DNA of 64,000 nt from Hyphococcus sp. (GCA_021776335.1 JAJFGB010000005.1:124001-188000), one strand, 5' to 3'. Shown: positions 18,295-28,886, counted from the stretch's first letter. The notes: a model not told the origin generated them from the sequence alone. Program-made: numbers and translations.

Positions 18295-19085
18295 TTTCCG
18301 GCGTTCCAGTTCGGTTTTCTCTTTTCTAGAAATGCGGTGATGCCCTCCTTGCCTTCCTTGCTGGCGCGGATGCGGGCGATGCGCTCGGCGGTGTCGTTGA
18401 GGACACCCTCTTCGATGGTGCGCCCGGCAACGGCCTGGATCAGCGCTTTCGCTTCACTTTGTGCGATGGGCCCGCAAACGAGAAGATTGTCCAGCACCGC
18501 GCCAAGGGTGCTTTCAAGACTGGCCGCAGGTTCGACCATATGGAGAAGGCCGATATCTTTGGCGGTTTGCGCGTCAAAGCGTTCGCCGGTCACAAAATAA
18601 CGCCTTGCCTGACGTGCGCCGATGGCTTGAATAACAAAAGGCGAGATCACGGCTGGCACCAGGCCGAGCCGCACTTCGGACAGTGCAAAAAAAGCGTCGT
18701 CCACACCGATCGCGATATCGCATGCCGCAATCAGACCGAGCCCGCCGCCCATGGCCGGTCCGTTAACGAGCGCTATGGTTGGTTTTGTTGAAAGATAAAT
18801 TGACGTCAGCATATGGGCGAGGCGCCGGGCGTCATCTTTGTTCTTTGCGGCAGAATAGTCGGCGACCTTGCGCATCATGTTAAGATCAGCGCCGGCAGAA
18901 AACGCTTTTCCGGCGCCGGTCAGGACGATGGCGCGGACTGCTTCATTGACACCAAGGCGGCCCATAGCCTCACATATCTCTTCAATCAGTTCCTGGTTAA
19001 AGGCATTGCGCAAATCCGGCCGATTCATGGTGAGCCGCGCGATGCCGGTCTTGTCGATGGTGGTGATAAGGAGTTGGTCTGTCAT
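18291..19085 (-). CDS. Enoyl-CoA hydratase, probable 3-methylglutaconyl-CoA hydratase
   Basis: Crotonase-fold enzyme, 264 residues. Oxyanion-hole and CoA-binding features are AFSAGADLNMMRKV and GPAMGGGLGLIAACD; the downstream ALSEVRLGLVPAVIS holds the second catalytic position. The gene lies 17 bases after mccB and upstream of mccA and HMG-CoA lyase, which is the position of liuC (gnyH) in leucine/isovalerate clusters. The product of MCC, 3-methylglutaconyl-CoA, is therefore its probable substrate, giving HMG-CoA. Confidence 0.9.
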   Translation of the reverse strand: MTDQLLITTIDKTGIARLTMNRPDLRNAFNQELIEEICEAMGRLGVNEAVRAIVLTGAGKAFSAGADLNMMRKVADYSAAKNKDDARRLAHMLTSIYLSTKPTIALVNGPAMGGGLGLIAACDIAIGVDDAFFALSEVRLGLVPAVISPFVIQAIGARQARRYFVTGERFDAQTAKDIGLLHMVEPAASLESTLGAVLDNLLVCGPIAQSEAKALIQAVAGRTIEEGVLNDTAERIARIRASKEGKEGITAFLEKRKPNWNAGK

Positions 19086-19102
19086 TGTGCCGAAAGCCCT
19101 CG

Positions 19103-20710
19103 TTACATCCTGAAAACGCCAAATTTTGTCTCTTCAACGGGCGCGTTCATTGAAGCAGACAGGCACAAGCCCAAGACGTCTCGCGTTTGTGCCGGATCGA
19201 TTACACCATCATCCCAAAGTCGCGCTGATGAATAATAGGGCGATCCTTGCGCATCATAGTCGGCGCGGATTTTCGCTTTGAATTCTTCTTCTTCCTTGGC
19301 GGGCCAGTCTTCGCCTTTGGCATCGGCGCCGTCGCGCTTAACAGTGGCGAGGACGCTCGCTGCTTGTTCGCCGCCCATGACAGAGATGCGTGCATTGGGC
19401 CACATAAACATAAAGCGCGGGCCATAAGCGCGTCCGCACATGCCGTAATTGCCGGCGCCATAAGAGCCGCCGACGACGATCGTAAATTTTGGTACGGCGG
19501 CTGTTGCAACAGCGGTGACAAGTTTTGCTCCGTCTTTGGCGATGCCGCCTTCTTCAGCGGCGCGCCCCACCATGAAGCCGGTGATGTTTTGTAAAAAGAC
19601 CAGCGGAATTTTACGCTGGCAGCACAGCTCAATGAAATGGGCGCCCTTTTTTGCGCTTTCGGAAAACAAAATGCCGTTATTGGCGAGGATACCGATCGGA
19701 AACCCATGCAAGCGCGCAAAACCGGTGACAAGTGTCGATCCATAAAGCGGTTTAAACTCATCAAACGCCGAGCCATCGACGAGGCGCGCTATAATCTCGC
19801 GTGCGTCGTAGGGTTTGCGCGCATCGGTCTCAACAACGCCATAAATTTCTTCTGCTTCGTAATTAGGCGGTGTCGGTTCGGCCATGGTGACGCTGCCAAG
19901 CTTTACCCAGTTGAGGCGCGAGACAATCTGGCGTGCAAGGCCAAGCGCATGATCATCGTCCTCGGCCAGATGGTCTGCAACGCCGGAAATTCGCGTATGG
20001 GTGTCACCGCCGCCAAGTTCTTCCGCCGTGACAATTTCTCCCGTGGCGGCCTTGACCAGCGGCGGACCGCCAAGAAATATTGTTCCCTGTTTTTTGACGA
20101 TGATGGCTTCGTCGGACATTGCCGGCACATAAGCGCCACCTGCAGTGCACGAGCCATGGACGACAGCGATTTGCGGAATGCCGCGCGCCGACAAATTCGC
20201 CTGATTGAAAAAGATACGACCGAAATCATCCTTATCCGGAAAAACCTCGTCCTGCATCGGCAAGAATGCGCCGCCTGATTCAACGAGATAAACGCAAGGA
20301 AGACGATTTTCGAGCGCGATCTCCTGAGCGCGCAAATGCTTCTTTACCGTGATCGGATGATAGGTGCCGCCTTTAACGGTCGGGTCATTGGCGACGATCA
20401 TGCATTCGATGCCAGCGATGCGGCCCACCCCGGCGATGACGCCTGCTGACATTACATCGCCGGAATACATCTCCCATGCTGCAAATTGCCCGATCTCAAG
20501 AAAAGGCGCGCCCTGATCCAAAAGCCGTGCAATGCGCTCGCGCGCCAAAAGTTTACCGCGCTTTTTGTGGCGCTCGGCTCTGGCGGCGCCGCCGCCTTCG
20601 GCGACGCGATCTGCATTCTTGTGTAATTGTGCGATGAGCGCTCGCATCGCCTTGTCATTGGCGGCGAAATTTTCTGAGCGGGGATCGATTTTGGACTGGA
20701 TGACAGACAT
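19103..20710 (-). CDS. Methylcrotonyl-CoA carboxylase carboxyltransferase (beta) subunit
   Basis: Transfers the carboxyl group from biotin to 3-methylcrotonyl-CoA. 535 residues with the two crotonase-like carboxyltransferase halves; visible motifs include [33 protein letters not shown] and [19 protein letters not shown]. It is first gene of the minus-strand operon mccB, hydratase, GNAT, mccA, HMG-CoA lyase. Isovaleryl-CoA dehydrogenase and a LiuR-type regulator, often clustered with these, are absent from the window. Confidence 0.95.
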   Translation of the reverse strand: MSVIQSKIDPRSENFAANDKAMRALIAQLHKNADRVAEGGGAARAERHKKRGKLLARERIARLLDQGAPFLEIGQFAAWEMYSGDVMSAGVIAGVGRIAGIECMIVANDPTVKGGTYHPITVKKHLRAQEIALENRLPCVYLVESGGAFLPMQDEVFPDKDDFGRIFFNQANLSARGIPQIAVVHGSCTAGGAYVPAMSDEAIIVKKQGTIFLGGPPLVKAATGEIVTAEELGGGDTHTRISGVADHLAEDDDHALGLARQIVSRLNWVKLGSVTMAEPTPPNYEAEEIYGVVETDARKPYDAREIIARLVDGSAFDEFKPLYGSTLVTGFARLHGFPIGILANNGILFSESAKKGAHFIELCCQRKIPLVFLQNITGFMVGRAAEEGGIAKDGAKLVTAVATAAVPKFTIVVGGSYGAGNYGMCGRAYGPRFMFMWPNARISVMGGEQAASVLATVKRDGADAKGEDWPAKEEEEFKAKIRADYDAQGSPYYSSARLWDDGVIDPAQTRDVLGLCLSASMNAPVEETKFGVFRM

Positions 20711-20778
20711 GCGGCTGAGCGTTTCCTTATTGTTTTTGACGGTTTATCAAAGGGTTCAGGGAAAGGAAACCGGCACTC

Positions 20779-21621
20779 ATGAGCCTTGAGATCACCCCCA
20801 GCGGTGCGGCCTGCGGCGCGATGGTGCGCGGCGTTGACCTCACTCGGCCGCTTTCCGAATCAGCCATCGCCGATATCCGCGCCGCCTGGCTCACTCATCA
20901 TGTGCTCGCCTTTCCAGATCAGCCCATGAGCGATGATGATCTTGAACGTTTTACGCTTTCTTTCGGCCCTTTTGGCGATGATCCGTTCATTGCGCCGATT
21001 CCCGGACGAGATCATATTATTGCCGTCAAGCGCGAGGCAGCGGAGACAAGCCCGGTCTTTGCTGAGACCTGGCACACAGATTGGAGCTTTCAGAAAACGC
21101 CGCCCGCCGGCACATGTCTGTTTGCGATAACGGTCCCGCCGATTGGCGGTGACACGCTGTTCGCTAATCAGCATTTGGCGCTGCAAAAGATGCCCGATGA
21201 TCTGCGCACGCGTCTTGAGGGCAGGAGCGCGATCCATTCGGCCAGCGCGGCCTATTCAAAGGCCGGCGCCTATGGAGAGGCCGACAAATCTGTCCGGTCC
21301 ATGGACATCCGCCCTTCAGATGATGCGCAAACGGAGCAATGGCATCCGATCATTCGCGACCACCCGGAAACCGGCCGCGAGGGTATTTTCGGCTGCGCCG
21401 GATACATTACCGGCTTTGCCGATGTGGCGGCGGAAGAGAGCATGGCGCTTCTTGGGGCCCTCTATCAATGGCAGACCCGTAAGGAATTTCAGTATCGCCA
21501 TAAGTGGACAGAAAACATGCTTCTCATGTGGGACAATCGTTCTGTTTTACATATGGCAACGGGTGGCTATCAGGGTCACGGGCGGTTGTTGCACCGGACG
21601 ACCATAGGAGAGCGCCCCTAG
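20779..21621 (+). CDS. TauD/TfdA-family Fe(II)/2-oxoglutarate dioxygenase
   Basis: Non-heme iron oxygenase, 280 residues. The facial triad begins with H99 and D101 in WHTDWSF; the distal His and the 2-oxoglutarate-binding Arg lie in the C-terminal LLHRTTI region. Related enzymes oxidise taurine, alkyl sulfates or 2,4-D and some amino-acid derivatives; substrate cannot be inferred here. It is divergent from mccB with 68 bases between starts and stands alone, with no sulfonate transporter beside it. Confidence 0.9.
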   Translation: MSLEITPSGAACGAMVRGVDLTRPLSESAIADIRAAWLTHHVLAFPDQPMSDDDLERFTLSFGPFGDDPFIAPIPGRDHIIAVKREAAETSPVFAETWHTDWSFQKTPPAGTCLFAITVPPIGGDTLFANQHLALQKMPDDLRTRLEGRSAIHSASAAYSKAGAYGEADKSVRSMDIRPSDDAQTEQWHPIIRDHPETGREGIFGCAGYITGFADVAAEESMALLGALYQWQTRKEFQYRHKWTENMLLMWDNRSVLHMATGGYQGHGRLLHRTTIGERP

Positions 21622-21657
21622 AAATATTCGGGTGAAAGAGACACCGGCAATTCTGAT

Positions 21658-23505
21658 CTAAGCAGTATTGCGCAGCGCTGGGGCTTCGGTCGTTTCGTGA
21701 CCTTCTGCGGATTTTGGCTCTTCTTTTCGTTCGGAAGTGAGTTCTTTTACTTTGGAGACGAGGAGATCGAACTTGATCGGCTTTGAAACATAGTCGTCTG
21801 CGCCAATCTCCTTATAATATGCTGCAGCGCCATCCATCACATTGGCGGTCAAGGCGATAATTGGAATATTTGCATAGTTTTTCCCGGAACTACGGATTGC
21901 CCGAATGGCTTCATCGCCTGCCATAACCGGCATCTGAATATCCATGAGCACGATATCAAAATCGCCGCAATCAAGGCGCTCTATGGCCTCTGCGCCATTC
22001 TCAGACAATGTCGTCTCGTACCCTGCGCTGCTCATCGTCGCCTCGGCCACCATCCGGTTCACAGGATTATCCTCGCTTATCAGCACCCTGAGTTTTCGCG
22101 ACGGCTCTGTTTGATAATACTGTTCGTGAAAGATGATTTTTTCATCAACCTCTTCGCGCATCGTGGTTTGCTCAAGGGGAACTGCAAACCAGAACGCCGA
22201 TCCGACGCCGACTTGGCTTTTCACGCCATACTCGCCTTTCATCAGTTTGACGAATTCCGTCGAAATAGACAGGCCAAGCCCGGCGCCGCCATGCGCACGC
22301 GTTGATGACGTATCAGCCTGCTGGAAACGTGCGAACACACGTTTAAATTGATCATTGGGAATGCCGGGCCCGGTGTCGATGACGCAAAATCGCAGCATGC
22401 CGTCGGAACGTTTTCGAACATGCACGACGATGCGACCCTCATCAGTGAATTTGACGGCGTTGCCGACAAGGTTGGTCAGAATTTGACGCAGCCGCATCGG
22501 ATCGCCTCTGTAAAATCCATTTGCTGATTCTTGAAATTTTATATCAAGGGCAAGACCTTTTTGTTCAGCGACCGCCTCAAATGTATTTTTTACCTGATCG
22601 ACCAGCGAGCGTACAGAAAATGCCTGTAGGTCCAGTTCTATCCGGCCGGCTTCGATCTTCGATATATCGAGAACGTCATTGACGATATCCAATAAGGAAT
22701 TGCCGGACGAAATCATTGTATCGATGTGTTTCAAGCGGGTCGGCTCCGCCTCGTCCCTGCGCATTATTTGGGCAATGCCGAGCATACCATTCAGGGGCGT
22801 ACGAATCTCATGGCTCATATTCGCGAGGAATGCCGATTTCATTTCGCTCATGCGTTCAAGAGCTTCATTGCGGTGTGAAAGCTCTTTTCCTGCATCTGTC
22901 ACGCGTCGATATTGTTTTGAAATCGAATCGGAGATTCGCCATCCGATGATTGAGATCAGCACTGTTTTCAGCGTGATTAGGGAGATCGAAACGATCAGAA
23001 TAGTGTTGACGGTCTTTTTTACGAGTGGTTCGAAGGCGACAGAATTATCTCTGAATTGTGCGACCGTATCCTTCATAATCTCAGAAAATTCGCTTGGTGT
23101 TATCAATCCCTTTATACACAATTCGAGCGCTGCAAGTGCTTCGTCGGCGACGCGCATGTCCTGGTGGCAAATATCGATGGCGGACCGGGTCCCGATCAGA
23201 CTCATGGCGGCCTTTTCAATGAAATTGACTGCGGCAATGCACTTAACAGGCTGCATGCGTATTTCGAGCAACAGCGTTTTAATGGTCGCCTTTTTATTGT
23301 TGTCAGCATAGTCCGTTTTCGCCACCGCGTCCGCGAGCAAATGACTATATTTTACATGTTGGATGTTGAGTTCATGCAGGTGCGCGCCTTTTGCGATTTC
23401 CAGTGCGGCAACGATACTGACGATGCCCGCAATCAGGATCAGCGCGTTCATCCATATGAGCCGGTGGTGGATATTGTTTGGTCTTGAATGCACGAGACGG
23501 CCCAA
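21658..23505 (-). CDS. Hybrid sensor histidine kinase / response regulator
   Basis: 615-residue membrane sensor. Order of domains: TM1 about 18-38, a roughly 125-residue periplasmic sensor with three cysteines (C89, C113, C130), TM2 about 165-188, a DHp helix with the phospho-acceptor H232 in NMSHEIRTPLNG, an ATPase domain with N349 and DTGPGIP, and a C-terminal receiver with phospho-acceptor D522 in LMDIQMP. There is no HPt domain, so phosphotransfer needs a partner in trans. No output regulator is adjacent. The Cys-containing sensor domain is not a family I recognise. A palindrome (23535-23552) lies just upstream. Confidence 0.93.
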   Translation of the reverse strand: MGRLVHSRPNNIHHRLIWMNALILIAGIVSIVAALEIAKGAHLHELNIQHVKYSHLLADAVAKTDYADNNKKATIKTLLLEIRMQPVKCIAAVNFIEKAAMSLIGTRSAIDICHQDMRVADEALAALELCIKGLITPSEFSEIMKDTVAQFRDNSVAFEPLVKKTVNTILIVSISLITLKTVLISIIGWRISDSISKQYRRVTDAGKELSHRNEALERMSEMKSAFLANMSHEIRTPLNGMLGIAQIMRRDEAEPTRLKHIDTMISSGNSLLDIVNDVLDISKIEAGRIELDLQAFSVRSLVDQVKNTFEAVAEQKGLALDIKFQESANGFYRGDPMRLRQILTNLVGNAVKFTDEGRIVVHVRKRSDGMLRFCVIDTGPGIPNDQFKRVFARFQQADTSSTRAHGGAGLGLSISTEFVKLMKGEYGVKSQVGVGSAFWFAVPLEQTTMREEVDEKIIFHEQYYQTEPSRKLRVLISEDNPVNRMVAEATMSSAGYETTLSENGAEAIERLDCGDFDIVLMDIQMPVMAGDEAIRAIRSSGKNYANIPIIALTANVMDGAAAYYKEIGADDYVSKPIKFDLLVSKVKELTSERKEEPKSAEGHETTEAPALRNTA

Positions 23506-23534
23506 TAGGTTGAGATGAACCGTTTTCCTCCAAA

Positions 23535-23552
23535 TTGGTTAATATCAACCAA
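23535..23552. promoter_or_regulatory. Palindrome upstream of the hybrid kinase (candidate operator)
   Basis: TTGGTT and AACCAA arms flank an AATATC spacer, about 30 bases before the kinase start. The symmetry and position suggest a regulator binding site; no matching regulator is identifiable. Confidence 0.35.
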
Positions 23553-23594
23553 AAGTAGTGATTGTTGTTGACCACAACCTATTTAGATTCGGCA

Positions 23595-24077
23595 TTACCC
23601 TTCCGTCTCGCTGGCTACAATGGTGTTAATTTCCGTGGTGACGTGATGGCGAAAGCTCTGCGCGTAAACATCTTTGTTATCTTCCCACCAATCACGGATG
23701 CGCGGGTTGGACAGCATCCGTCGTAAACGTCCGGCAGCGCCCTGCCATAATTCTTCTTCATAGATGTCATAACGGCGATGGGCGTGCAGGACTTCGAGAT
23801 GGCGAAATCCTGTTGCGACAAAGTTTGAAACACGCAAACGTTCCGCATCAGTGAAATCGCCCAATGTTCCTCTTGCGCCCGTAAGGAGTTCGGCGAGATC
23901 CGGGCTGTCAGTAACGCGGCCCAAATTCTCAGCCAATAATTGTGCGCTTGTTTGTGCTGCGGTCATCCGCGCGATACGTGTGCTGTAGCGCACCTGCAAA
24001 CCAACAAAGATCAGCGTCGCAACGACGGCGATGGCTTGCACAATGTCCGCGATCAACGCAATATTTTCTAGTTGCAT
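23595..24077 (-). CDS. Small membrane-anchored protein of unknown function
   Basis: 160 residues. One N-terminal membrane helix (IALIADIVQAIAVVATLIFVGLQV) is followed by a helical cytoplasmic part with conserved-looking Trp and Arg residues (LWQGAAGRLRRML, WWEDNKDVY). Similar single-helix proteins are widespread hypothetical proteins in marine bacteria; I know no function. It lies between the kinase promoter and the thioesterase operon on the same strand with its own promoter space. Confidence 0.75.
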   Translation of the reverse strand: MQLENIALIADIVQAIAVVATLIFVGLQVRYSTRIARMTAAQTSAQLLAENLGRVTDSPDLAELLTGARGTLGDFTDAERLRVSNFVATGFRHLEVLHAHRRYDIYEEELWQGAAGRLRRMLSNPRIRDWWEDNKDVYAQSFRHHVTTEINTIVASETEG

Positions 24078-24141
24078 AGAGATAGCCTCCCGTTTCCTGT
24101 GAAACTGTAACAGTGACGCGGGATGGAACCCAAGTGTTCTG

Positions 24142-24567
24142 TCAGGTCAGTGCCTGCAACGCTGAGCGAAACGCGTCGGGCAGTGGGGTTGCCTTGCGAG
24201 TATCCCTGTCCACATAGACATGCACGAAATTGCCTTCGGCAACAGCGTCGTCTGTGCCTTCAACAAAGATGGCCAGCTCGTAGCGTACGGAGGAATTGCC
24301 GATCTGGGCAACGCGAAGGGCGCCCTCAAGTCGGTCGGGAAAAGCAATCGGCGCGAAATAGCGGCAGCCGGTCTCGACCACAAGACCGATGATGGCGCCG
24401 TTGTGAATATCAAGCATGCCAGACGCGATGAGATATTCGTTCACGATCGTGTCGAAAAACCCATAATAGACGACATTGTTCACATGGCCGTAGATATCAT
24501 TATCGGCCCATCGTGTCTGGATCGGCAGGATATGTTTGTAGTCGGTACGGCCAATGCGCTTGGTCAT
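24142..24567 (-). CDS. Acyl-CoA thioesterase, 4HBT/YbgC-like hotdog protein
   Basis: 141-residue single hotdog domain. The N-terminal [19 protein letters not shown] carries the Asp of 4-hydroxybenzoyl-CoA thioesterases (Asp in the place of YbgC Asp). It hydrolyses an acyl-CoA, substrate unknown. The start overlaps the DUF3052 stop by four bases, so it is the last gene of a five-gene operon running from the BASS transporter through amidohydrolase and Fe-alcohol dehydrogenase. Confidence 0.88.
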   Translation of the reverse strand: MTKRIGRTDYKHILPIQTRWADNDIYGHVNNVVYYGFFDTIVNEYLIASGMLDIHNGAIIGLVVETGCRYFAPIAFPDRLEGALRVAQIGNSSVRYELAIFVEGTDDAVAEGNFVHVYVDRDTRKATPLPDAFRSALQALT

Positions 24568-24995
24568 GATTTGCGATCCTTTACAGGGATAACCAGTTTC
24601 AGACCGGACCAGGTTTCATCAACGGCGCAGACTTTGACATCGATCAGCCCGGTTTTCAGTGCATGATGGCGGATATCATTTTCGCTCACTGTTGAGGCGA
24701 CGCCAGAAGATTTTTTGGGCCATGAAACCCAGATCAGACCATTTTGTTCGAGCTCTCTTTTTAGTTTTGGCAGAGCCGCAATAAGCGCTTGTTTATCGGA
24801 TGTGAAAAAATGAACGAAGTCATAGGGCCCGCCGCTGATGCCGCGCGGTGTCTTTGCAGTTTTCAAACGGCGCCAGCCGCCATGGCTATTTAGGGGGCGC
24901 ACCGTCTCAGGGACCGCAATCAGGAGCGCAGCTTGTCCGTCCTTAACGCCAAGCTTTTTAAGCAGCGGCGTTCCTGAATAGCCGGCATCAGCCAT
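24564..24995 (-). CDS. DUF3052 family protein
   Basis: 143 residues matching the DUF3052 pattern: [15 protein letters not shown] at the N-terminus, a central [12 protein letters not shown], then [21 protein letters not shown] and a closing segment on cofactor-like [15 protein letters not shown]. The family is of unknown function. It starts two bases after the alcohol dehydrogenase stop and overlaps the thioesterase start, so it is firmly in the operon. Confidence 0.85.
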   Translation of the reverse strand: MADAGYSGTPLLKKLGVKDGQAALLIAVPETVRPLNSHGGWRRLKTAKTPRGISGGPYDFVHFFTSDKQALIAALPKLKRELEQNGLIWVSWPKKSSGVASTVSENDIRHHALKTGLIDVKVCAVDETWSGLKLVIPVKDRKS

Positions 24996-24997
24996 GC

Positions 24998-26143
24998 CTA
25001 GAGCACCTCATGATACATGGCCAAAGCATCATCATAGGTAACTTTGCGTGGATTATTGCGGAGAACACGCTCGGCTTTCATCGCGTCTTCGGCCATGCGC
25101 GGCAGATCGTTGTGGGAAATGCCAAGTTGGGAGAGGCGGCGCTCAACACCTGTGGCCTCGACGATGGCGACCATTTTTTTGATGAATGCATCACAACGTT
25201 CGGTGTCGGCGCCATTGGCGCCGGGCGTAACAACATCAGCGAGCTCTGCATAAAGATGCGCCGCTTTGGGTGAATTGAACCGTAAGACTGGCTCCAGCAT
25301 CAGCGAATTGGAAAGCCCGTGCGGAATGTGAAAAATACCGCCGAGCGGATACGCCATGCCGTGGACCGCGCCCACAGGCGAATTTGCAAATGCTTGTCCC
25401 GCCAGCATGGCGCCGAGCAGCATGGCCTCGCGCGCTTTGACATCGCCCGGTGTCTCACAAGCGCGCACGACATTGGTTGATAGAAGCCTTAGAGCTTCGC
25501 GGGCGAGGGTGTCTGAGACCGGGTTTTTGCGATGAATATTTGTATAAGCCTCGATTGCATGAACCATGGCGTCGATGCCCGTTGCCGCCGTCACATGGCG
25601 CGGCAGGCCTAGGGTCAATAGCGGGTCGAGCACTGCCATATCCGGATAGAGGTGATTATCGACAATGCCGATTTTTTCGTCGGCCTCGGAGGTGATGACG
25701 GAAATCGACGTCACTTCGGAGCCGGTGCCGGCTGTTGTCGGCGCCAGCACCAGCGGCGCGCGGACGCCCGTAACCTGATCCATGCCATAAATATCCTCTA
25801 GGCTTTGATTAGAATTCATCAGGACAGCGACTACTTTCGCCGTGTCCATGGAGGAGCCGCCGCCAAGACCGATGACGCCGTCGGCCTTATGGGTGCGCGC
25901 GATCTCTATTGCTTCCTTGACGCGTGCTGCCGGCGGGTCGGCGGCGACGTCGTCAAACAGTAAGACTTCAAGGCCCGCAGCTTTTAGACTGTCAAGCGCT
26001 GGCGAAATAATTCCGGCCTCGATGAGGCCCTTGTCGGTAAGCAACACTGGGCGCTGCATGCGAGCTTTTACAAGGTCGCCTAATTCCGCGCTTGAACCGG
26101 ATCTGAAAATAATGTCGGGAACATTGTTGAAGGTGAAGTTCAT
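24998..26143 (-). CDS. Iron-containing alcohol dehydrogenase
   Basis: Group III metal-dependent alcohol dehydrogenase, 381 residues. NAD-binding features GLGGGSSMDTAK and TTAGTGSEVT are present; the metal site includes the HIPHG His pair and upstream D/H positions near MVHAIEAY. Substrate class ranges from 1,2-propanediol to gamma-hydroxybutyrate. It sits 26 bases after the amidohydrolase and two bases before DUF3052, so it likely oxidises or reduces a small product in the same pathway. Confidence 0.92.
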   Translation of the reverse strand: MNFTFNNVPDIIFRSGSSAELGDLVKARMQRPVLLTDKGLIEAGIISPALDSLKAAGLEVLLFDDVAADPPAARVKEAIEIARTHKADGVIGLGGGSSMDTAKVVAVLMNSNQSLEDIYGMDQVTGVRAPLVLAPTTAGTGSEVTSISVITSEADEKIGIVDNHLYPDMAVLDPLLTLGLPRHVTAATGIDAMVHAIEAYTNIHRKNPVSDTLAREALRLLSTNVVRACETPGDVKAREAMLLGAMLAGQAFANSPVGAVHGMAYPLGGIFHIPHGLSNSLMLEPVLRFNSPKAAHLYAELADVVTPGANGADTERCDAFIKKMVAIVEATGVERRLSQLGISHNDLPRMAEDAMKAERVLRNNPRKVTYDDALAMYHEVL

Positions 26144-26169
26144 GATAAATACCTTCCTTCGCCGGGAAT

Positions 26170-27921
26170 TTAATGAAACCGTACTAGTCGGCCGGGCCGC
26201 GCCTCGGTGACTTTATCATTCGCAATCACTTGTTCGCCTGCGACGAGGGTCGCGCGATAACCGGAAACGGGCTGCAGCAATCGTTGTCCGCCTGCAGGAA
26301 GATCTTGCACCATGCGCGGCGCGCCAAGGGCGAGCTTGTCGTGATCAATGACATTAATATCGGCGCGGGCGCCGACTTTCAGGCGTCCGCGATCACGAAG
26401 CCCCAAATAATCGGCGCCGTCGGCGGTGAGCATCTGGATAGCGCGAGCGAGGTCGATTTGCCCGTGATCGCGATCCCGGCACCAATATGAAAGAAGATAT
26501 GTAGGAAAGCTGGCGTCGCATATAGTGCCTACATGGGCGCCGCCATCGGAAAGCCCCAGCATTGCATTGGGATGCGTCAGCATTTTATGAACATTTTCGT
26601 AGTCGAACTCAGTGAAATTATAAATCGGGAAGTAAATCAGCTGGCGCCCGTCAAGCTCTAAAAGCGTATCATAGAGTTTTTCCATCACTGAAACGCCGTC
26701 GCGGCGCGCTTGTGCGCCAAGAGATTGATCAGCGGACTGCTCATAATTCGGTTTGTCGCCAAGCCGGAAGAATTTGTTGGCGACAAGGTTGATTGCCGCG
26801 ACCATCGTGTCGGCGATAGGCGGCACGGATGAGCCTTCGCCTGCGAGTTTGACGGGTTTCTCTGCGAGGCATTTTTCTTTGAAAGCAGGATCGCGCAGGA
26901 TGCGTACACGTTCATCAAGAGTTTTGTCCTTGATCTCGATATAGCTTGGTTGCGCCATTAAGGGGTGGAAGGTGCATTGCAGACCCTGAAAAACGCCGAT
27001 ACCGCGTGGTGCGACCTGTGTGCGGAAATCGACGCCGTCCGCATTCAGGCGTTCTGTGGCGTTTAAAATGCGCGCCCATTGATCCGGCGCCATGTCCCGT
27101 TGCATCAGCGATATGGACGCCGGTCTCCCGCCGGCGCGCACAAAAGCTTCGACAACGGCAAATTCGTCATCAAACTGATCGCCTTCGCGCTCAAGATTAA
27201 AGTCGCAAACGATCTGCATGACGCCGTGATCAAGTCCGTCGAACGCGGCGGCGATGCCCGTCAGCTCACGCATGCTGGCTTCTGAACTTGGTGTCCAGTC
27301 GCCGTCAGCGGTACGGTGGACATCGGTGCGACCGATGGAAAAACCGGCAGCGCCCGCATCAAGCGCTTCACGCACCAGAGTGCGCATCATTGCGATGTCG
27401 TCATCGGTTGACTGTTCAAAAGCGCTGGCGCGCGCGCCCATGGCGTATACCCGGATGGGGTCATGGGGGACCATCACGCCAAAATCGATGGTGTGCGGCA
27501 TCGCGTCGATAGCGTTCATATAATCGGCAAAACTTTCCCAGCCCCATGTCAGCCCTTCATGAAGCGCTGTGCCTGGAATATCTTCAACACCTTCCATCAG
27601 GCGAATGAGGCGGTCGTGGTCTTGTGGCTTGACCGGTGCAAAGCCAACACCGCAATTGCCCATCAGGATTGTAGTGACACCGTGATTGACGGATGGTCTG
27701 AGTTCTTCATCCCATGAAACCTGGCCGTCATAATGGGTATGGAGATCGATAAAGCCTGGCGTTACGATGGCGCCCGCAGCGTCAATCATGCGGTCAGCCG
27801 TTCCCGCGCATTGGCCGATCTCGGCGATGCGCCCATCCTTGATGCCGATATCAGCTTCTGAAGGTGCGCCGCCGTCGCCATCGTAGATTTTTCCGCCCGT
27901 GATTTTGACATCGAATGTCAT
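26170..27921 (-). CDS. N-acyl-D-amino-acid deacylase-like amidohydrolase
   Basis: 583-residue metal-dependent hydrolase of the D-aminoacylase/D-glutamate deacylase group. The N-terminal beta-sandwich is followed by [18 protein letters not shown] (HxH metal ligands) and [25 protein letters not shown] near the C-terminus gives the catalytic Asp. An in-frame upstream extension exists, but the ATG that overlaps the transporter stop (ATGA) and is followed by the normal family N-terminus is used. Substrates may be N-acyl amino acids or related amides; D-specificity is only a family inference. Confidence 0.88.
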   Translation of the reverse strand: MTFDVKITGGKIYDGDGGAPSEADIGIKDGRIAEIGQCAGTADRMIDAAGAIVTPGFIDLHTHYDGQVSWDEELRPSVNHGVTTILMGNCGVGFAPVKPQDHDRLIRLMEGVEDIPGTALHEGLTWGWESFADYMNAIDAMPHTIDFGVMVPHDPIRVYAMGARASAFEQSTDDDIAMMRTLVREALDAGAAGFSIGRTDVHRTADGDWTPSSEASMRELTGIAAAFDGLDHGVMQIVCDFNLEREGDQFDDEFAVVEAFVRAGGRPASISLMQRDMAPDQWARILNATERLNADGVDFRTQVAPRGIGVFQGLQCTFHPLMAQPSYIEIKDKTLDERVRILRDPAFKEKCLAEKPVKLAGEGSSVPPIADTMVAAINLVANKFFRLGDKPNYEQSADQSLGAQARRDGVSVMEKLYDTLLELDGRQLIYFPIYNFTEFDYENVHKMLTHPNAMLGLSDGGAHVGTICDASFPTYLLSYWCRDRDHGQIDLARAIQMLTADGADYLGLRDRGRLKVGARADINVIDHDKLALGAPRMVQDLPAGGQRLLQPVSGYRATLVAGEQVIANDKVTEARPGRLVRFH

Positions 27922-28835
27922 TGCTTTGCCTTTCGCCAATCCAGATATCGGAAGAAAGTGATCATAACGCCGCCGGAAACGAAGTGCCAAATACCCCATA
28001 CAGCTGCGATCGCGGCGGCGCCGCCCAGACCCTTCAACTGACCGAGCAGCAGCACAACAGCGAGGCCAGCGTTTTGAATGCCGACCTCGAAGGTAAGAGA
28101 GCGCCGCCGCGCCGGTTCTTTTGTTATCAATCGCCCAGCGCCGGCGCCAAGCGCAAACGCGGCTGCATTATGGACGATCACCGGCAGCGCGATCAGCATC
28201 CAGCCATCTCGTAAGAGCCACCAATAGCCGATGACGCCGTCAATGATGACAAAGGCGAGGATCGCAAGACCTAACAGGCCGAGCGGCGCGCCTATGCGAT
28301 CGGACAGTTTTGGAAAATAGTGTGCTGCAACCATTCCTGCCGCCAGCGGTCCGGCGAGCAGAACCGTTGTTTGTGCAATGAACGCAGCGCGATTAAAGTC
28401 GATCGTTGCAAGAAGGTCTGCCGTGGGCGGATAAAGTCCAGACCAGAACAAAATTGCCGCCGGCGTCCAGAAGGCGGCAATGACGCTTGATCCGGCGGTG
28501 AGTGAGACCGAATAGGCTGCATCGCCGCGCGCAGCAAAAGTCATAAAATTCGATACATTGCCGCCAGGGCAAGCAGCGACAACAATCATCCCGAGCGTGA
28601 TGGACGGCGAGGCATTGATGAGCGCCGCCAACGCAAGGGTCATTGCCGGAAGGCCAATGATTTGAGTGGCCAGACCGCCCCAGAACTGACCCGGCGCCGT
28701 GCGGAGGAAGGAAAAATGCTCGCGTTTTAAACCGAGCGCGATGGCGAACATCATCAGTATGATGGCGAGCGCGAGCAGCGCCTGCGCGTTTGGATCCAAG
28801 ACAATAGTGATCTGATCGAGCGCTTCAGGACTCAT
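27918..28835 (-). CDS. Bile acid:sodium symporter (BASS/ArsB-like) family transporter
   Basis: 305-residue integral membrane protein with nine to ten hydrophobic helices. Family motifs include GLATQIIGLPAMTLALA, VVAACPGGNVSNFMTFAA and the paired discontinuous helix region FEVGIQNAGLAVVLL. BASS members carry organic anions such as bile acids, pantothenate or pyruvate with sodium. It is first in the operon and its stop overlaps the amidohydrolase start, so it probably imports the amidohydrolase substrate. Confidence 0.9.
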   Translation of the reverse strand: MSPEALDQITIVLDPNAQALLALAIILMMFAIALGLKREHFSFLRTAPGQFWGGLATQIIGLPAMTLALAALINASPSITLGMIVVAACPGGNVSNFMTFAARGDAAYSVSLTAGSSVIAAFWTPAAILFWSGLYPPTADLLATIDFNRAAFIAQTTVLLAGPLAAGMVAAHYFPKLSDRIGAPLGLLGLAILAFVIIDGVIGYWWLLRDGWMLIALPVIVHNAAAFALGAGAGRLITKEPARRRSLTFEVGIQNAGLAVVLLLGQLKGLGGAAAIAAVWGIWHFVSGGVMITFFRYLDWRKAKQ

Positions 28836-28886
28836 ATATGCGGCTTAGCTGTTTATCGCGGAGAATAATATCGCGTTGCGCATATG

